A DNA stretch of 64,000 nt from positions 1 through 64,000 of the forward strand of contig KN834856.1 in NCBI GenBank assembly GCA_000827265.1, read 5' to 3'. Made by a program: the position numbers and the translations under genes. Source of the stretch: Collybiopsis luxurians FD-317 M1 (lineage: Eukaryota > Basidiomycota > Agaricomycetes > Agaricales > Omphalotaceae). Under the pieces are notes generated by a model. It was not told the origin of the DNA, searched no databases, and saw nothing but the letters and a program-made list of their open reading frames with translations. Every line of letters starts with the position of its first letter. Positions within the stretch are counted from its first letter, which is position 1. Below are positions 44,615 through 55,699 of this stretch, piece by piece.

Positions 44615-45770
44615 ATCAGGAAAACTACCCTTGGCCCAGGTTAGCCTAGGCACCCCTGGGAGCTTTGGGTAGCCTGGGTAGCCTGGGTAGCCTAGGCTAT
44701 GGCCAAATTCCTAAAGACCTTTAAGCTCCCTGAGAGATTTCTGAAGTGTCTTTGAGGGCTCTCTAGGATTTTGGTTTNNNNNNNNNNNNNNNNNNNNNNN
44801 NNNNNNNNNNNNNNNNNNNNNNNNNNNNNNNNNNNNNNNNNNNNNNNNNNNNNNNNNNNNNNNNNNNNNNNNNNNNNNNNNNNNNNNNNNNNNNNNNNNN
44901 NNNNNNNNNNNNNNNNNNNNNNNNNNNNNNNNNNNNNNNNNNNNNNNNNNNNNNNNNNNNNNNNNNNNNNNNNNNNNNNNNNNNNNNNNNNNNNNNNNNN
45001 NNNNNNNNNNNNNNNNNNNNNNNNNNNNNNNNNNNNNNNNNNNNNNNNNNNNNNNNNNNNNNNNNNNNNNNNNNNNNNNNNNNNNNNNNNNNNNNNNNNN
45101 NNNNNNNNNNNNNNNNNNNNNNNNNNNNNNNNNNNNNNNNNNNNNNNNNNNNNNNNNNNNNNNNNNNNNNNNNNNNNNNNNNNNNNNNNNNNNNNNNNNN
45201 NNNNNNNNNNNNNNNNNNNNNNNNNNNNNNNNNNNNNNNNNNNNNNNNNNNNNNNNNNNNNNNNNNNNNNNNNNNNNNNNNNNNNNNNNNNNNNNNNNNG
45301 TACTATACTGATATACTGTGCTCAAGTATGTTAGCTTAATACAAAGCATGTACTAAATACAATAATATAATAAACTGTGCTATAAACTGTAGATATGGAA
45401 TAGTAGGCGAGAAACTATCATTACATACAATATAATGCAATACTATAGCTTAGAGGGTTAATACAGAGCTAGTAGATGGAGTGTAAGATAGAGTGGTAGC
45501 AGAATAGAGTAACATATAATATTATTTTAAATTTATTCTTTGAAGCCTCAGGGCTACCCAGGGATTCCCAGGGATCATCAGGGAAGCCTCAGGGACTCTC
45601 AGAGATCTTTATAGAAATCTCAGGCATCTTCAGGATCCTCAGGAATTGGGGGGTGTCTCCTGACCACTCCAGCTGACCTGGGCAGCCCAGGCAGCCTAGG
45701 TGGCCTAGGCTTACCTGGACTCTCTGAGACTGGCCACTGCTAGCCTGGGCATATGGAACTTTTTCCTGAT
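44615..45770. mobile_element. TIR element inserted in Copia RT, holding the gap
   Basis: Left (CATCAGGAAAAC, then GGCCCAGGTTAGCCTAGGC) and right (reverse complement CATCAGGAAAAAG, then GCCCAGG and CCAGGTAAGCCTAGGC) ends form an imperfect inverted repeat. Copia RT coding sequence resumes on each side. CAGG/CCTGG-rich satellite-like words fill the interior, and 522 bases are unknown. It is probably a non-autonomous DNA transposon. Confidence 0.5.
44778..45299. other. Assembly gap (522 N)
   Basis: The bases are unknown. Any reading frame through this stretch is an artefact. Confidence 1.
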
Positions 45771-46063
45771 GTGGTAGGCTCGGAATCAGGATCAGAAGTT
45801 GGAACACATGTTTTCCAAGCATCTGGCTTTTTAGGTGAGCAAGAATCTGGGTTATTTAAGAGGCAATAGTTAATGGGGGATTTTGTAGCCTGTGGAATGG
45901 AGGATCTGGGAGGTGGAAGAGGTTTTGACAGTTTGGAAGGCAGCTGAGATGCTGGAGCTGGCATGATGGCTGTATCAGATTCAGGTAGGTCTGGTTTATT
46001 ATTGTTATGCCCTATCCTATAAATTTTATTGCTCCTAAGGACTCTGAATACCCACCAAGACAT

Positions 46064-46684
46064 TGTCTCCTACATACATCCAAAGAAGCTAAATACATTT
46101 GATCAATACTACCTTCCACAGTTCCAGGAACAACTGAACCAACATCCCTCCCACAATGCATGTTAATTCACCTCTTTTCATGTCACAAGGACTGTGGATC
46201 TCACATCAGCCTCAACAGAGATCATGCCTTTTGGTCACTTTCATGGGAATATACTAGTACTATAAAAGGCACATAAACACTATATACAGTTTCTTACACT
46301 GTTATTACCTGAACCACTATCTCATTTGCTCACTTTTCTCTTTTTCCACTATCAGGTTTTGTATCTTTCTTCTTCTGAATATCCAGTATGAACCCCTTGT
46401 AATGAATATACTGATTTTATGCACTAACAAAACCCCATAATGTTTTTTGGAGTACATTGCTCTTCTCGAAGACCCTCGACAATGTCAACTAACACTGTCT
46501 CAGGTTTATACTACAGTTAACCATCCTATATATTGGGTTCTATCTACCTGTGTACTGCTCTGCACATATCCCATCTTGACCACAGATACTGTTCAACAGG
46601 GCATTGTAGTCTCTTATGCCAGACCCTGAGGAGCTCAACTCATAGTAATCCCCTCTGTTGTACAGCTACTTATTTCTTTATACA
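46064..46684 (+). mobile_element. Probable solo LTR inside the Copia element
   Basis: Copia integrase sequence ends near 46770 and pre-RT sequence resumes near 46063. The insert between them has TG...CA-like ends (TGTCTCCTACATAC ... CTTTATACA), a TATAAAAG box near 46261 and no coding frame, which fits an LTR in plus orientation. No matching 5-bp flanks are seen, so the boundaries are provisional. Confidence 0.4.
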
Positions 46685-49135
46685 CTTAAAATACACCTTA
46701 TCCTATCATTTGGCTTGGGTCTAACAGTTATCTTCCAGTGGTGGCCACTCAATTGATTGTTTGAGTTTTTAACTCTGTATCTGCTCCCCCTCAAGTGCCA
46801 ACATTGGGAAAGGAATTTCCAACAATGTAGCATCTTCCTCAAAATCAAATACTGATGTCTGTATTTTGCAGGTCTTGAGGTTATAATACCTCCATGCACA
46901 TGACTTGTCAGAGAATCCAGTGAAGTGGAATGGTCAGGATTTTGAGGTGAGTTTCTGGTTTTTGCTGTCTTGGTGTAAAGCCCAGCAAGAAGTGCCAAAT
47001 TCATGCAAGGAGCTAATGTCAGGTTTCTTTTTCCAGAACATTTCATCTGGAGTAACATTGTGTTTCAATGTGCAAGTTGGTGAACATTTTTTGAGGTAAA
47101 CAGCATATGCAACAGCTTCAGGCCAGAGGAATAACAGTAGGTCATACTTGGTGAGCATTGCACAAGCATGCTTAATAAGTGTGCAGTTGAGTCTTTCCAC
47201 AACTCCATTTTGCTGAGGTGAGTATGGTGCCATGTACTCACATTGAATCCCTTCTGATGTGAGGAATTTCTTGACTGTAGCTGATATATATTCTCCACCA
47301 TTGTTGAAGCAAAATGCTTTGCAGTGTTTCCCTGTTTGGGTCAGGATATATGTGACATAAGATTTTAATTTTTCCTCTACTTTGGATTACTGTTTGTCAA
47401 CTAGCCCCATCAGTGAATGAGAAAAAATATCTTTTCCAATTAATCCCATAGGTACATGCAGGTCCCTATACATTGGTGAATGTTATCTCACCAATTTCAG
47501 TGTATTTCCATTCTGCTTCTTTGGGAAAGGTTTGTACATGATGTTTGGTATGCATACATCCATCACAGTCAAAGGTAAGTGGGCTGTCTGTGTCTACCAC
47601 CATTCTGCTGACCATAACTTTGTCATAAAGTAACTTGACAGATTTAGGTGTGATGTGTCTGAGTGTGCAGTGCCAATCTTTCCAGGAGCAGGCTGTGGGG
47701 AGCAATGGGAATGTGAGGGTTTCAGGAATTGTTGGCAGAGGTGAGTTTGTAGGAAAAAATTGTGGTGAACTGTGAGTTACATTGACAATGTAGATATTTC
47801 TGACTCACCTTCCATGCATCACTTCATGTGAGGAAGGGCCAGGTGCATGCACTGAAAGCAAATTATTTTCAAAGTTGACTGTGAAAACAGCCTGTGTCAT
47901 ATGCCCAACACTGATAAGGTTAAATAGTGCATTGGGGACATGTAGGGCATCCTGCAAGATGAGATTGAAGGCATACTTGCCTAGGTGAGTTGCTACAGTA
48001 GCAACACCTTGTCCTGCTGCAGGGGTTTGACCAAAACCTTTAACAGTATGGCCAGGGGTCTCAGTGTAAGATGAAAAATGCAATTTATTGCAAATAATAT
48101 GTTTGGTTGTAGCAGAATCTATCAACCATGTGTCAGGAGGTAGTTTACTATCTACCCAATCCTGACTCATGAATGCATAGTGAGATCCAGTAATTTTCTC
48201 CTCTTGAGTAATGTGAGTGCAGTTGGGTTTGGGGCATGAGTGATTTCACATAGCACACTCATAATTCTCCTTTTTCTGTTTTGGCATGTAAGTCTTTCCA
48301 GCTGCAGTATCACAGCAGTCACTGATAAAATGACCAGGATGTCTGCACCCATAAGATAAGGCATGATGCATTTGACAAGGTTGTATTACTGCTTTTGCCC
48401 CTGAATCTGTTTGCAGCAAGTGCAACATTGTCAGAGGCTTGGCAGTTTTTCAGTGGTACTATTCAAGTATGCTGGAGATGAGTTTGGTGGAATTGGAAAG
48501 TGAAGATGTGTTGATTCCTTGAAAAAATGTGTCCCAAGAGTCTGGAAGTGAGGTGAGCAAGGTGATAGTGAACTCATCTTCGGAGAGTGTGGAATTAAGT
48601 GTAGTGAGTTCTTTCCAATAATGAGTCATTGTGTGGATGTGCTCATTGATATTCTCACCTTCATGGTATTGTGTACAGAATAGTTTTCGATGAACTAGGA
48701 TGATTCTGATTGCACCTTTAGGTTGGTACATTTCGGAAAGTGTATTCCATGCTGCATGGGAAGTAGCCACATTGGAGATGTATATTAATGGTTCCTCACT
48801 AACTCTAAGTTGTATGGTAGAAAGTGCCTGTCTATCCTTCTTGGCCCAAGCTGTGACATCTAGGTCTGCATCAGGTTTGTTTGGCCTTGGGATTGTGCCA
48901 AGAGCAAAGTCCTTGAGTCCCATATCTGTAAGAATATTGAGCATTTTGATTTTCCAGGTAGAGTAATTCTTGACACTGGAATTAGTATGCACTATTTGAT
49001 GCTGAGTCCAACATGTTGTATGTAGGCTGTGAAAATAGATTGCAAGTTTTAGAAGGATGAGAGCAATAAGGAGCTGAGAGTAGGTCTTTGCAGGAGTTCA
49101 GTTAGGGCCAGAGCCCATATCCTATTGAAGTTATA

Positions 49136-49317
49136 GTATAATAAGATGATTATTATTTGTGGCTCTTGTATTCAGGCCTTTGTACCTAGATACAGAAATA
49201 CTAGAATGTTCTACAATTATCTAATGTCTGCACTGCATCAGCCACTAACTAAGTGTTAGTAAGAGCTGTAAAGATAAAGAAAGAATGAGAACATTCCAGA
49301 TGCATCATGTATATTCA
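49136..49317 (-). repeat. Copia 5' LTR
   Basis: It pairs with 42818-43019 over most of its length. The outer end (ATGCATCATGTATATTCA) has diverged. Confidence 0.75.
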
Positions 49318-49665
49318 GAATATTGACCTTCCTTTCTGCCTCCCTTTCGGAAGTAATCCTTAGTCAACTATGTCCAATACACAAGCGATTTGGGTTTGTG
49401 CATTTATTCTCTGTCAACCAAATTGCATTTGTTGAATTGTTTTTTCCAGCTGCTCAATCCCTGCCAAGAGAGCTGCCATGCAATGCACTTGTGGTAGACA
49501 GTTGCCTGGTACAACAGTGTCAGGACAGTTTTTGGTACATGAGTACTGGTAACTGATATGTCAGATGATGGAGGTAGGTGAAGTGTAGGTGGAAGGATTA
49601 GCCTTGATGTTATGCATGATTGTATTGAATGCAGTTGTTGGAAATGCCACAAGGAGAATTTCATA

Positions 49666-50950
49666 CTTGGGCTCACAAAATGTGACAGGCCGGCACCATG
49701 TGACTTAGAAAAATTCTTCTCGTTTTCTGTCTTTCATGCTCACTATGCTCTTGCATCATTATCCCCTACTTCTGCCATTGTAGGTACACCTTCACATAGC
49801 TAATACAAACTGATTGCCATCCTAATACCTTGTATGACCTCCACTTGCCTTCAAAATTGTATCAACAATGTCATCCATCTGGTTTACATATTTATCAACA
49901 TCCTTGACCTCTATCTTCTCCCAAACATCCTTCACTGTGGTTCTGAGTTGTTCAACATTTGAGGGATGATCCTTCAAGGCCCTTATATCTCTTTTCAACT
50001 CATGCCAAACACATTCAATGGGATTAGCATCAGGTGAAGATGAGGGGTGTGGGAAAATATAAATACCATGCTTGTCAAGCCAGTTTATAGTGGATTTTGC
50101 TTTATGACTAGGTGTGCCGTCCTGCTGAAAGGCAATACCTTCCCTCTCTGACACCATATCCTTCCAGAAAGGCAAAAGAACTGGTGCCAGGACCTGCTCT
50201 TGGTACCAATTTGCATTCATCTTACCTCCCTTCCTTCCAGGATATTCTAGCACAATGAGAGGACCCTTTTTCCCCTTCATAATACATGCCCAGACCATTA
50301 CACAGACACTAGATTGGTTGAAGGTTGGAAATAGGCAGTTGTCATCATATTCCTCATCCTCCCAACACATCACATAGACTCGGCCCGCACTATCACCAAG
50401 GTACATGTAACATTCATCTGACCAAATCACTTGTGACCAGTCAAGTCCCTTCACAAACTCTGCCCAATCCTTTCTCTTGTTCCTCTGTGCCCTCTTCAAG
50501 TAATGAACATGTCTTGCCACACATTGATGGTATCCTTTAGCTGCCAAATATTCTCCAATTGCTGTTGGACTGATCCTGGGTTCAAAGTCATTTCCAATAT
50601 CTCGGTATGGTTTGCAACAGTTATTGAGCACATCCTGAAGGATTTTCCGACTAATCCTCTCATTTATTTTCCTTGGGTGGCCACTGCGAGGGCAATTGGA
50701 TATACTACTGGTCTTCTTAAATTTGGCCCAGATCTTTTTTGAACTACCGAGTGGAATTCCAGCAATTTCTGAGGCAGCAGGAAGTGTTTTTCCGGCCTGT
50801 ATGGAACCAATTAGACAATTCTTCTTTGGAGAGTTGTGCTGAGTACACGTCATTGTAAAGTAGAGTAGTAAATAGATCAAAATTCAACCAACTTGTGAAC
50901 ACAATCCAACTGGCATGTGCTACTGGCCTGTCACTTTCCGTGAGCCTGAG
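49666..50950 (-). mobile_element. Tc1/mariner transposon with open transposase frame
   Basis: The element is 1285 bp, flanked by TA on both sides (49664-49665, 50951-50952). Inverted ends read CTTGGGCTCAC and CTCAGGCTCAC, each followed after 5 nt by GTGACAGGCC. It carries one uninterrupted transposase gene. The TA duplication and TIR-ORF-TIR layout are those of Tc1/mariner elements. Confidence 0.93.
49822..50880 (-). CDS. Tc1/mariner-family DDE transposase
   Basis: A single open frame of 352 codons encodes a cut-and-paste transposase. The N-terminal helix-turn-helix part includes ASEIAGIPLGSSKKIWAKF and CPRSGHPRKI, a typical GRP-like linker. The catalytic acids are D in VIWSDECYMYLG, D in IAFQQDGTPSHKA and E in SPDANPIECVWHELKR, with 34 residues between the last two (DD34E). 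There are no stops or frameshifts. With TIRs and TA flanks present, the element could have been active recently. The exact start Met could be a few codons further in (a second Met follows at residue 10). Confidence 0.93.
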   Translation of the reverse strand: MIYLLLYFTMTCTQHNSPKKNCLIGSIQAGKTLPAASEIAGIPLGSSKKIWAKFKKTSSISNCPRSGHPRKINERISRKILQDVLNNCCKPYRDIGNDFEPRISPTAIGEYLAAKGYHQCVARHVHYLKRAQRNKRKDWAEFVKGLDWSQVIWSDECYMYLGDSAGRVYVMCWEDEEYDDNCLFPTFNQSSVCVMVWACIMKGKKGPLIVLEYPGRKGGKMNANWYQEQVLAPVLLPFWKDMVSEREGIAFQQDGTPSHKAKSTINWLDKHGIYIFPHPSSSPDANPIECVWHELKRDIRALKDHPSNVEQLRTTVKDVWEKIEVKDVDKYVNQMDDIVDTILKASGGHTRY

Positions 50951-51447
50951 TAGAAGATAGGATCAAAGATGTCATTTTCAGCCTCAGACACTTCTTTGCA
51001 AAACTCCTGCAAGGTCTGAAAGAAGGTTTTGAGGGGCTCTCCTTCATGGCAACAACTGGCATGGACCTTCTTGATATTATCTTTTTGCCAAAATCATTGA
51101 CCAGTGTGTTTAGTATTCCTGTGCATTTTTGACATCGACCTTGGCAATGAGTGAAGGTAAGTCAGCAATATATAATTCAATAATCCCTTTTGCACAATCA
51201 TTTTGGAAACCCACTCTTCTCTGGAAGGCATTGTGGAATAGACCGGTTTAGGATCAGGGCAATTAGGGACAGTGGTAATAGGGGGTATGGGGATAGTGCT
51301 GTCAACATAGCCTATAAGGCCTTGGGTTCATAAAACATTCTCAATTTTTCTCTCAATGGGTGCCCAGTTTAAGTGGATACCTCCATCAAATTTTTGATCA
51401 GTAGGAATGTCGGGAATGGATGGCAGGAGTGTACAGTTGCTAGCCAT

Positions 51448-53120
51448 GGCATATTCAGCACTTCAGATGTAGTCATTATTAAGCAGTATTAATTTGTGTG
51501 TAGTTTTTAACAGCACTGGGGGCGCATAGCCTGTCAACTATGTAGGTACGAATCTACGTAGTATGTCAGTACATAGTAGTGTGAACAACTGAGGGCTGTT
51601 TAAGATTTGTAAGTGTGCTGAAAAATAGCAAGTTGATTTGGAATATGTTTGAGACTAGAGAGGGATCCGAATAGTTTCGAAGTCGATGGAATAACTAACA
51701 TAGTATGGGAAAGTACTAGAGTTGGAAAGGGAATGGGTTTGATGATTCAATTTGTAATCACGATTCACAAGGGCACAACACTTCCATCTCATCTCATCTG
51801 TCATACTTGAGCGCCAAGTATGCACCGGATTTCAGTACATTAGGTGACTTCCATTTATTCAAACTGCGAAATACCAGGAGGAAGGGTGGACCCGAGCTGG
51901 CAATAGCTCATTTGACTCGAGAGTGGCAGAGATCCGGTATCGTAGGTATGTACCGCAATTACCAGTGGTAACTAGTTCCAAGGTCAAGTGAACTATTTTA
52001 CATCCTGCAGGGATTGTTGCTCTTCCGATTGAAAGCAAATCTGTCAACAACTTATTGATAGATCTCTTGGCGGTGGCATTCAACAGAGATTTGATGCCTC
52101 GAAGCATTTCCCCAATTTATGGCTGTGCGTATGATTGAACGAGCGGAGATTTCGTTAATGAGTTGAGGCGGCAGCCGGTGCTTATCGATGTTGAACTTAT
52201 CCATAAAGTGGCGGATCTTCAACATGTTATTTTTTTTCTACATACCCACTTCAATGAAGTTTTAAAAGGTTTGCTGCAAAATTGGGGTGCACAACACGGT
52301 CGCGTATCTTTAGTTGGTGGTGGTTTGGACGTGATCAACAGGCACATATGATCAAGCTCTCCTAAGTTATATCTTGATGGAGGGAAAGTTGCGGCGAAGA
52401 AGTATCGAGCTGGCAATATATCACGCTGTCCATCACCAATCTTGAGCGCAAGTCCTGGATGTCATATGGCGAACGTGTAGCTAACATGCGACCTCATTAT
52501 AGTTTCTGAATTTGTACTGTTTAACTCAGGAAACAAGAGAATAGAGAAGTCTTACACATGAAGATGGAAGGGATTACCGACGTAGAATGCGGTTGCTACT
52601 CGATAAACATTATTGAGCCCGCTCTCGGTTCATTCCTCCTGAAGACATCCGTTGCTGTAGATTCTTCAAGAGCTCAGGCAAGGAAATGAAATCGAGGAGA
52701 CTCCCGAATCAGTAGGCACAAAAGAAATGATGGAAAGATTATCAAGGTGTGGTGCTGAAGTTGGCTGCTAGCTGTAGCTCACAGTCGGTGAGCTAGGCCT
52801 CATAGAAGAAACGCTATTGAATCAATATCTGTCAATTTAAGAACAGCGCGGACTGTGATACTTGGCAGATAGCAGTCACGGTCCTGGGTGTTTACTTACT
52901 CTCTTGAGGTTGTACAGTAGATTCCAATCGTTGAGCGTACGCTATCTATGATTTGGGATTTGTATATATATCTTGCTAAAGCCACGGAATACCAATTGAT
53001 TAAGACTCTCGGTCGAAGTTTCTTACCTCGCCAATGTCTTCCACAGTTGTGCAACTGTGGGTTGCAATATCTTTATATCCCTATATCTCGTTAACTGACT
53101 GTTCATGATTATGGCAGCGC
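51448..53120. other. No recognisable gene
   Basis: 51448-51900 is probably 5' flank of the dead gag element. Frames at 51859-52107 (minus) and 52163-52416 (both strands) have no family motif. The last few hundred bases precede the DUF6534 gene. Confidence 0.35.
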
Positions 53121-53188
53121 ATACCCCAAGGTTTGTCAATTTGAGACAACTACCTTCCGAATATTGTCCCAAATTTAGTCTACGATAG

Positions 53189-54411
53189 CTCGTAGGATAC
53201 ATTAGCACCTGGATACCATATGGCTTTTTATGCTCGCAGGTTTGTAAGTATTTCGAGTTGTGTGACCAAAAACAACAATGTTTATCGATGTTTGCTTTGC
53301 TATGGCAGGGTTTTACAATCAGAACTTCCCAAAGGATCCAGTCCGCATCAAGATTTTAGTATTCTATCTTCTGATAGTGGGACTTGCGCAAACTATCATG
53401 CTAATTCATGATGTTCTACTAACGTTTGGGACCCACTTCGGAGACATAAATATACTGGAACAAGCAAATTTAGGGTGGTTTTCGGGAACTATCAGTGCTG
53501 GGATGGGTACGAGTGTCGTTAGCTTTCCCTGCTTGCATTTTTTTCTCACCGAACACCAGCTAGCTTTCCGGTTCAACTCTATTATGCGCAACGCATGACG
53601 TCATTTTCACGGTCAATCTACACTAAAGCGGTGGCTATTATGGTCGTAATTGTATAATCCAATAATTGTCAGGCTGCATGAATTTTTTTGTCTCATATTT
53701 TTGTTGTAGCTCGCCCTGCTTTCGCTTGCGGCAGCGATTTTGAGTGGCGTAAGAGTTTTTCAGAATAGCGATGAACTAATGCCAAATCAGGTGGACAATG
53801 CTGATCAACCGCAATTTTGTTTTATTGATTTTGATTTTTTGATTTGTTAGATGTGGCTTGTTTCCAGTTCAGTTTGCGACCTGATCATAACAATAACCAT
53901 GATTATTCTGGTGAATGAAGACATTTACAAAGTTCTTCGAATGGAGAGTATTGAACAGTTAAACAGCTTAAACAGTCAAAGGCAGAATTCGTGCAAACAA
54001 GACAAGTGATTTCCAGGATGATACAATTGTTGTTTGAAAGTGGCTTTGTCACAGGTACACGGTTTATTTTCATTAATACATCCCCAAATTGACATTCTCA
54101 AAAAACAAGCTGCTCTATTTCTTGCTGATCTATCCGTATTTATGGCCTTCCCAACTAAAATCTATCATTACGCTATCTGTTTTGCGTTGGCCAATGCACA
54201 TTCTATCACCCTTTTGATCATTCTCAACAGCCGCTCTCAAATTACCAAGACCATCAGTTCCAAAGGAACATGGAGCGACCCAGTTCCGAACACGGTGAAC
54301 TTTGCTGTTTCTTCACAATCGGATACCAGCACCACCTCAAAGGAAGAAATCAGAGTGAAATCCCAGGGAATTTACAAAGATTGTAAGATTCCATTTAATC
54401 ATAATATCTGA
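53189..54411 (+). CDS. DUF6534 membrane protein
   Basis: Exons 53189-53243, 53309-53506, 53560-53651, 53710-53790, 53851-53910, 53967-54054 and 54110-54411 are in phase (876 nt, 292 codons to the stop). Exon lengths 55, 198, 92, 60 and 88 nt match the paralogue at 58358-59739. Conserved segments are STWIPYGFLCSQ, NFPKDPVRIKILVFYLL, HDVLLTFGTHFGD, PVQLYYAQRMTSFSRS, MWLVSSSVCDLIITITMII, VISRMIQLLFESGFVTG and SITLLIILNSRS, which is the DUF6534 pattern of about seven membrane spans with a cytosolic tail. The first exon should end with AAG at 53130 but has no in-frame ATG and a nearby TAA, so the N-terminus is unresolved or lost. The function of the family is unknown. Confidence 0.82.
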
Positions 54412-54837
54412 AAGTATATTAACCGCTTTTAGCATTTTGACATGCAACTGGAAGGCTTTTATGCCAAATCTTCTTTCAGGCTCTGATTTCTGGAGACCTA
54501 ATATTTATGATCATTGCCAAGTTTACCCTGTCTATTCCTGAATTAACATAGTCGACTTTGTATCAAATGCTTCAAATATTCTCTGTGAATCCACTGAAAG
54601 CTGAAAGCATCATTTGATGATCTCGTCATCAGATGAAACATTTGACAAGCCAGGATAGTGTTGTTTAGAATATGTATCCTGTGGACCATGAGGTGGTCGG
54701 TAGTACACTATCAAGACTCAAGGGTTGATTTTAAAGCATGGAGATAATGGTGAAGATACGGTTTCAAAGTTTGATTTTACTCTTCAATTTAGGAGGGTTT
54801 AATGCAACTGCAAACGTGCTGATCAGTGATGAACGCT

Positions 54838-55152
54838 TTGGGCTCAATACTGATGCGGGTGGCAGTAATAAAAATAATTAAAGAAATGCAAAAAAGGAAA
54901 GTGGGACAAGGAAAGGAAAGAGAGAGAACTCATTGGTCACTGTTTCCTCTCCATGTCTCTGACATGGGTTTCTGACAGTCTCTATTATATCTAGAACCAG
55001 TTAAATTTAAAGAGACGAGCCAAATTTTTCTTCGCGCTAACGCGCAGGATAGAAATCCCGATTTGGAATGTTCGCGACGGTATCTGAATTGTTGAGCGCT
55101 CAGATAGCGATCCAAATTTGGAATTATTTTGCTTGCTCAGTGTTCACGTGCT
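54838..55152 (-). repeat. Dispersed repeat, second copy
   Basis: The reverse complement aligns with 8731-9010 (see that entry). It lies between a DUF6534 gene and a Copia gag fragment. Confidence 0.6.
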
Positions 55153-55213
55153 GTGTTCCCGGTCACTCATCAGCAAGTCGCAACGTATTGAGTTCATCAA
55201 GAAGCATGTCTTT

Positions 55214-55680
55214 TCAAAGATATTGCATTGCGCCGAGCTCTTGAGATATTATATCATGTAAATATGGCCACTGAGGATGGGCAACAGACCAGTTTGGGGG
55301 CAATATAGATCCAAATTCCGTAAGTACTGCAGCGACACCATTGCTGACTGCTGAAACAAATGTGTCCCATGATTCTGGAAGGGACTCGAGTAGCGTGTAA
55401 GCAAATTCATCATCAGGGACGGTGCGTCTGGGCAATGTACAATGCATACCCGTATATCATACGGTCAAATACAAGTAGAACCGGACCGTATACCGGACCC
55501 GTGCTTTACCTTTCTCAGGTCAAGACGGTCCGGGTACAGATCTGTATATACGGTACCAGTATACCGTCAGTGTACGGTTCCGGTACCGAGCCCTAGTACT
55601 TGTTGCTACTTGGTTTCATTGCCTCTTTCACAAAGCTTCACTAACTCAAGATACAGAACTGAGGTGCCATTGAATTGGGT
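55214..55680 (-). pseudogene. Copia gag (UBN2) fragment split by a repeat
   Basis: The minus frame at 55447-55214 reads VPDDEFAYTLLESLPESWDT, equivalent to the FTITLLTSLPDSWDTFF segment of the gag at 48.5 kb. Upstream, past the repeat at 55447-55601, LELVKLCERGNETK supplies the preceding gag helix. A CCGTA element therefore appears to have inserted into this gag copy. Confidence 0.65.
55447..55601 (-). repeat. GTAC/CCGTA-rich dispersed repeat, copy 3
   Basis: The reverse complement begins TAGGGCTCGGTACCGGAACC and follows 41029-41170 for about 150 bp. It contains several nested palindromes such as GGTACC and CCGTATA-type words. Confidence 0.7.
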
Positions 55681-55699
55681 GCAAACCGCTCTAGAACTC

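Larger units (their letters stand above)
43025..48992 (-). pseudogene. Copia gag-pol remnant
   Basis: Minus-strand fragments in order: UBN2-type gag at 48992-48459 (NYSTWKIKMLNILTDMGL, FTITLLTSLPDSWDTFF); protease at 48170-47805 (WLIDSATTKHIICNKL, with DSA where DSG is usual); pre-integrase at 47705-47466 (WHCTLRHITPKSVKLLYDK, CDGC); integrase C-terminal part at 47233-46934 (APYSPQQNGVVERLN, FLWPEAVAYAVYLK); reverse transcriptase at about 44570-43806 (ADVVGAYLNGELEEEIYM, PLYGLKQARQFW, VHVDDMSIFAS); RNase H at 43394-43025 (SSMEAKYLALSATTREALWL, DNVADILTKGL). Several in-frame stops lie in the RT part. The central integrase catalytic region is not in a single clear frame. Confidence 0.88.
42818..49317 (-). 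mobile_element. Copia LTR retrotransposon, decayed and nested
   Basis: Two LTRs bound the element: 42818-43019 (3' LTR) and 49136-49317 (5' LTR). They share TGAAGTTATAGTATAATAA, CAGGCCTTT-TACCTA-ATA, AATACTAGAAT-TTCTACAA and GTCTGCACTG. The 3' LTR is preceded by a polypurine tract (GGGGGGGAG, minus strand). Internal order on the minus strand is gag, protease, integrase, reverse transcriptase, RNase H, the Copia order. Stops, frame changes and two later insertions show it is inactive. The LTRs are diverged and no matching target duplication was found. Confidence 0.9.
49330..51447 (-). pseudogene. Retroelement gag remnant, split by a Tc1 element
   Basis: A minus-strand frame starts at ATG 51447 (MASNCTLLPSIPDIPTDQKF, then NWAPIERKIENVL and GLIGYVDSTIPIPP) in the style of a Copia-type gag. 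It runs with stops and shifts to AENDIFDPIF at about 50960, is interrupted by the Tc1 element, and resumes as YEILLVAFPTTAFNTIMHNI at 49664-49605. Removing the 1285-bp element plus one TA joins the halves in frame (GAT CCT ATC TTC TA|T GAA ATT). It then ends near the Copia 5' LTR. It is an old, dead retroelement. Confidence 0.65.

Noticed and set aside
44711..45349. Long open frames spanning the N region
   Set aside because: The frames consist almost entirely of unknown bases.
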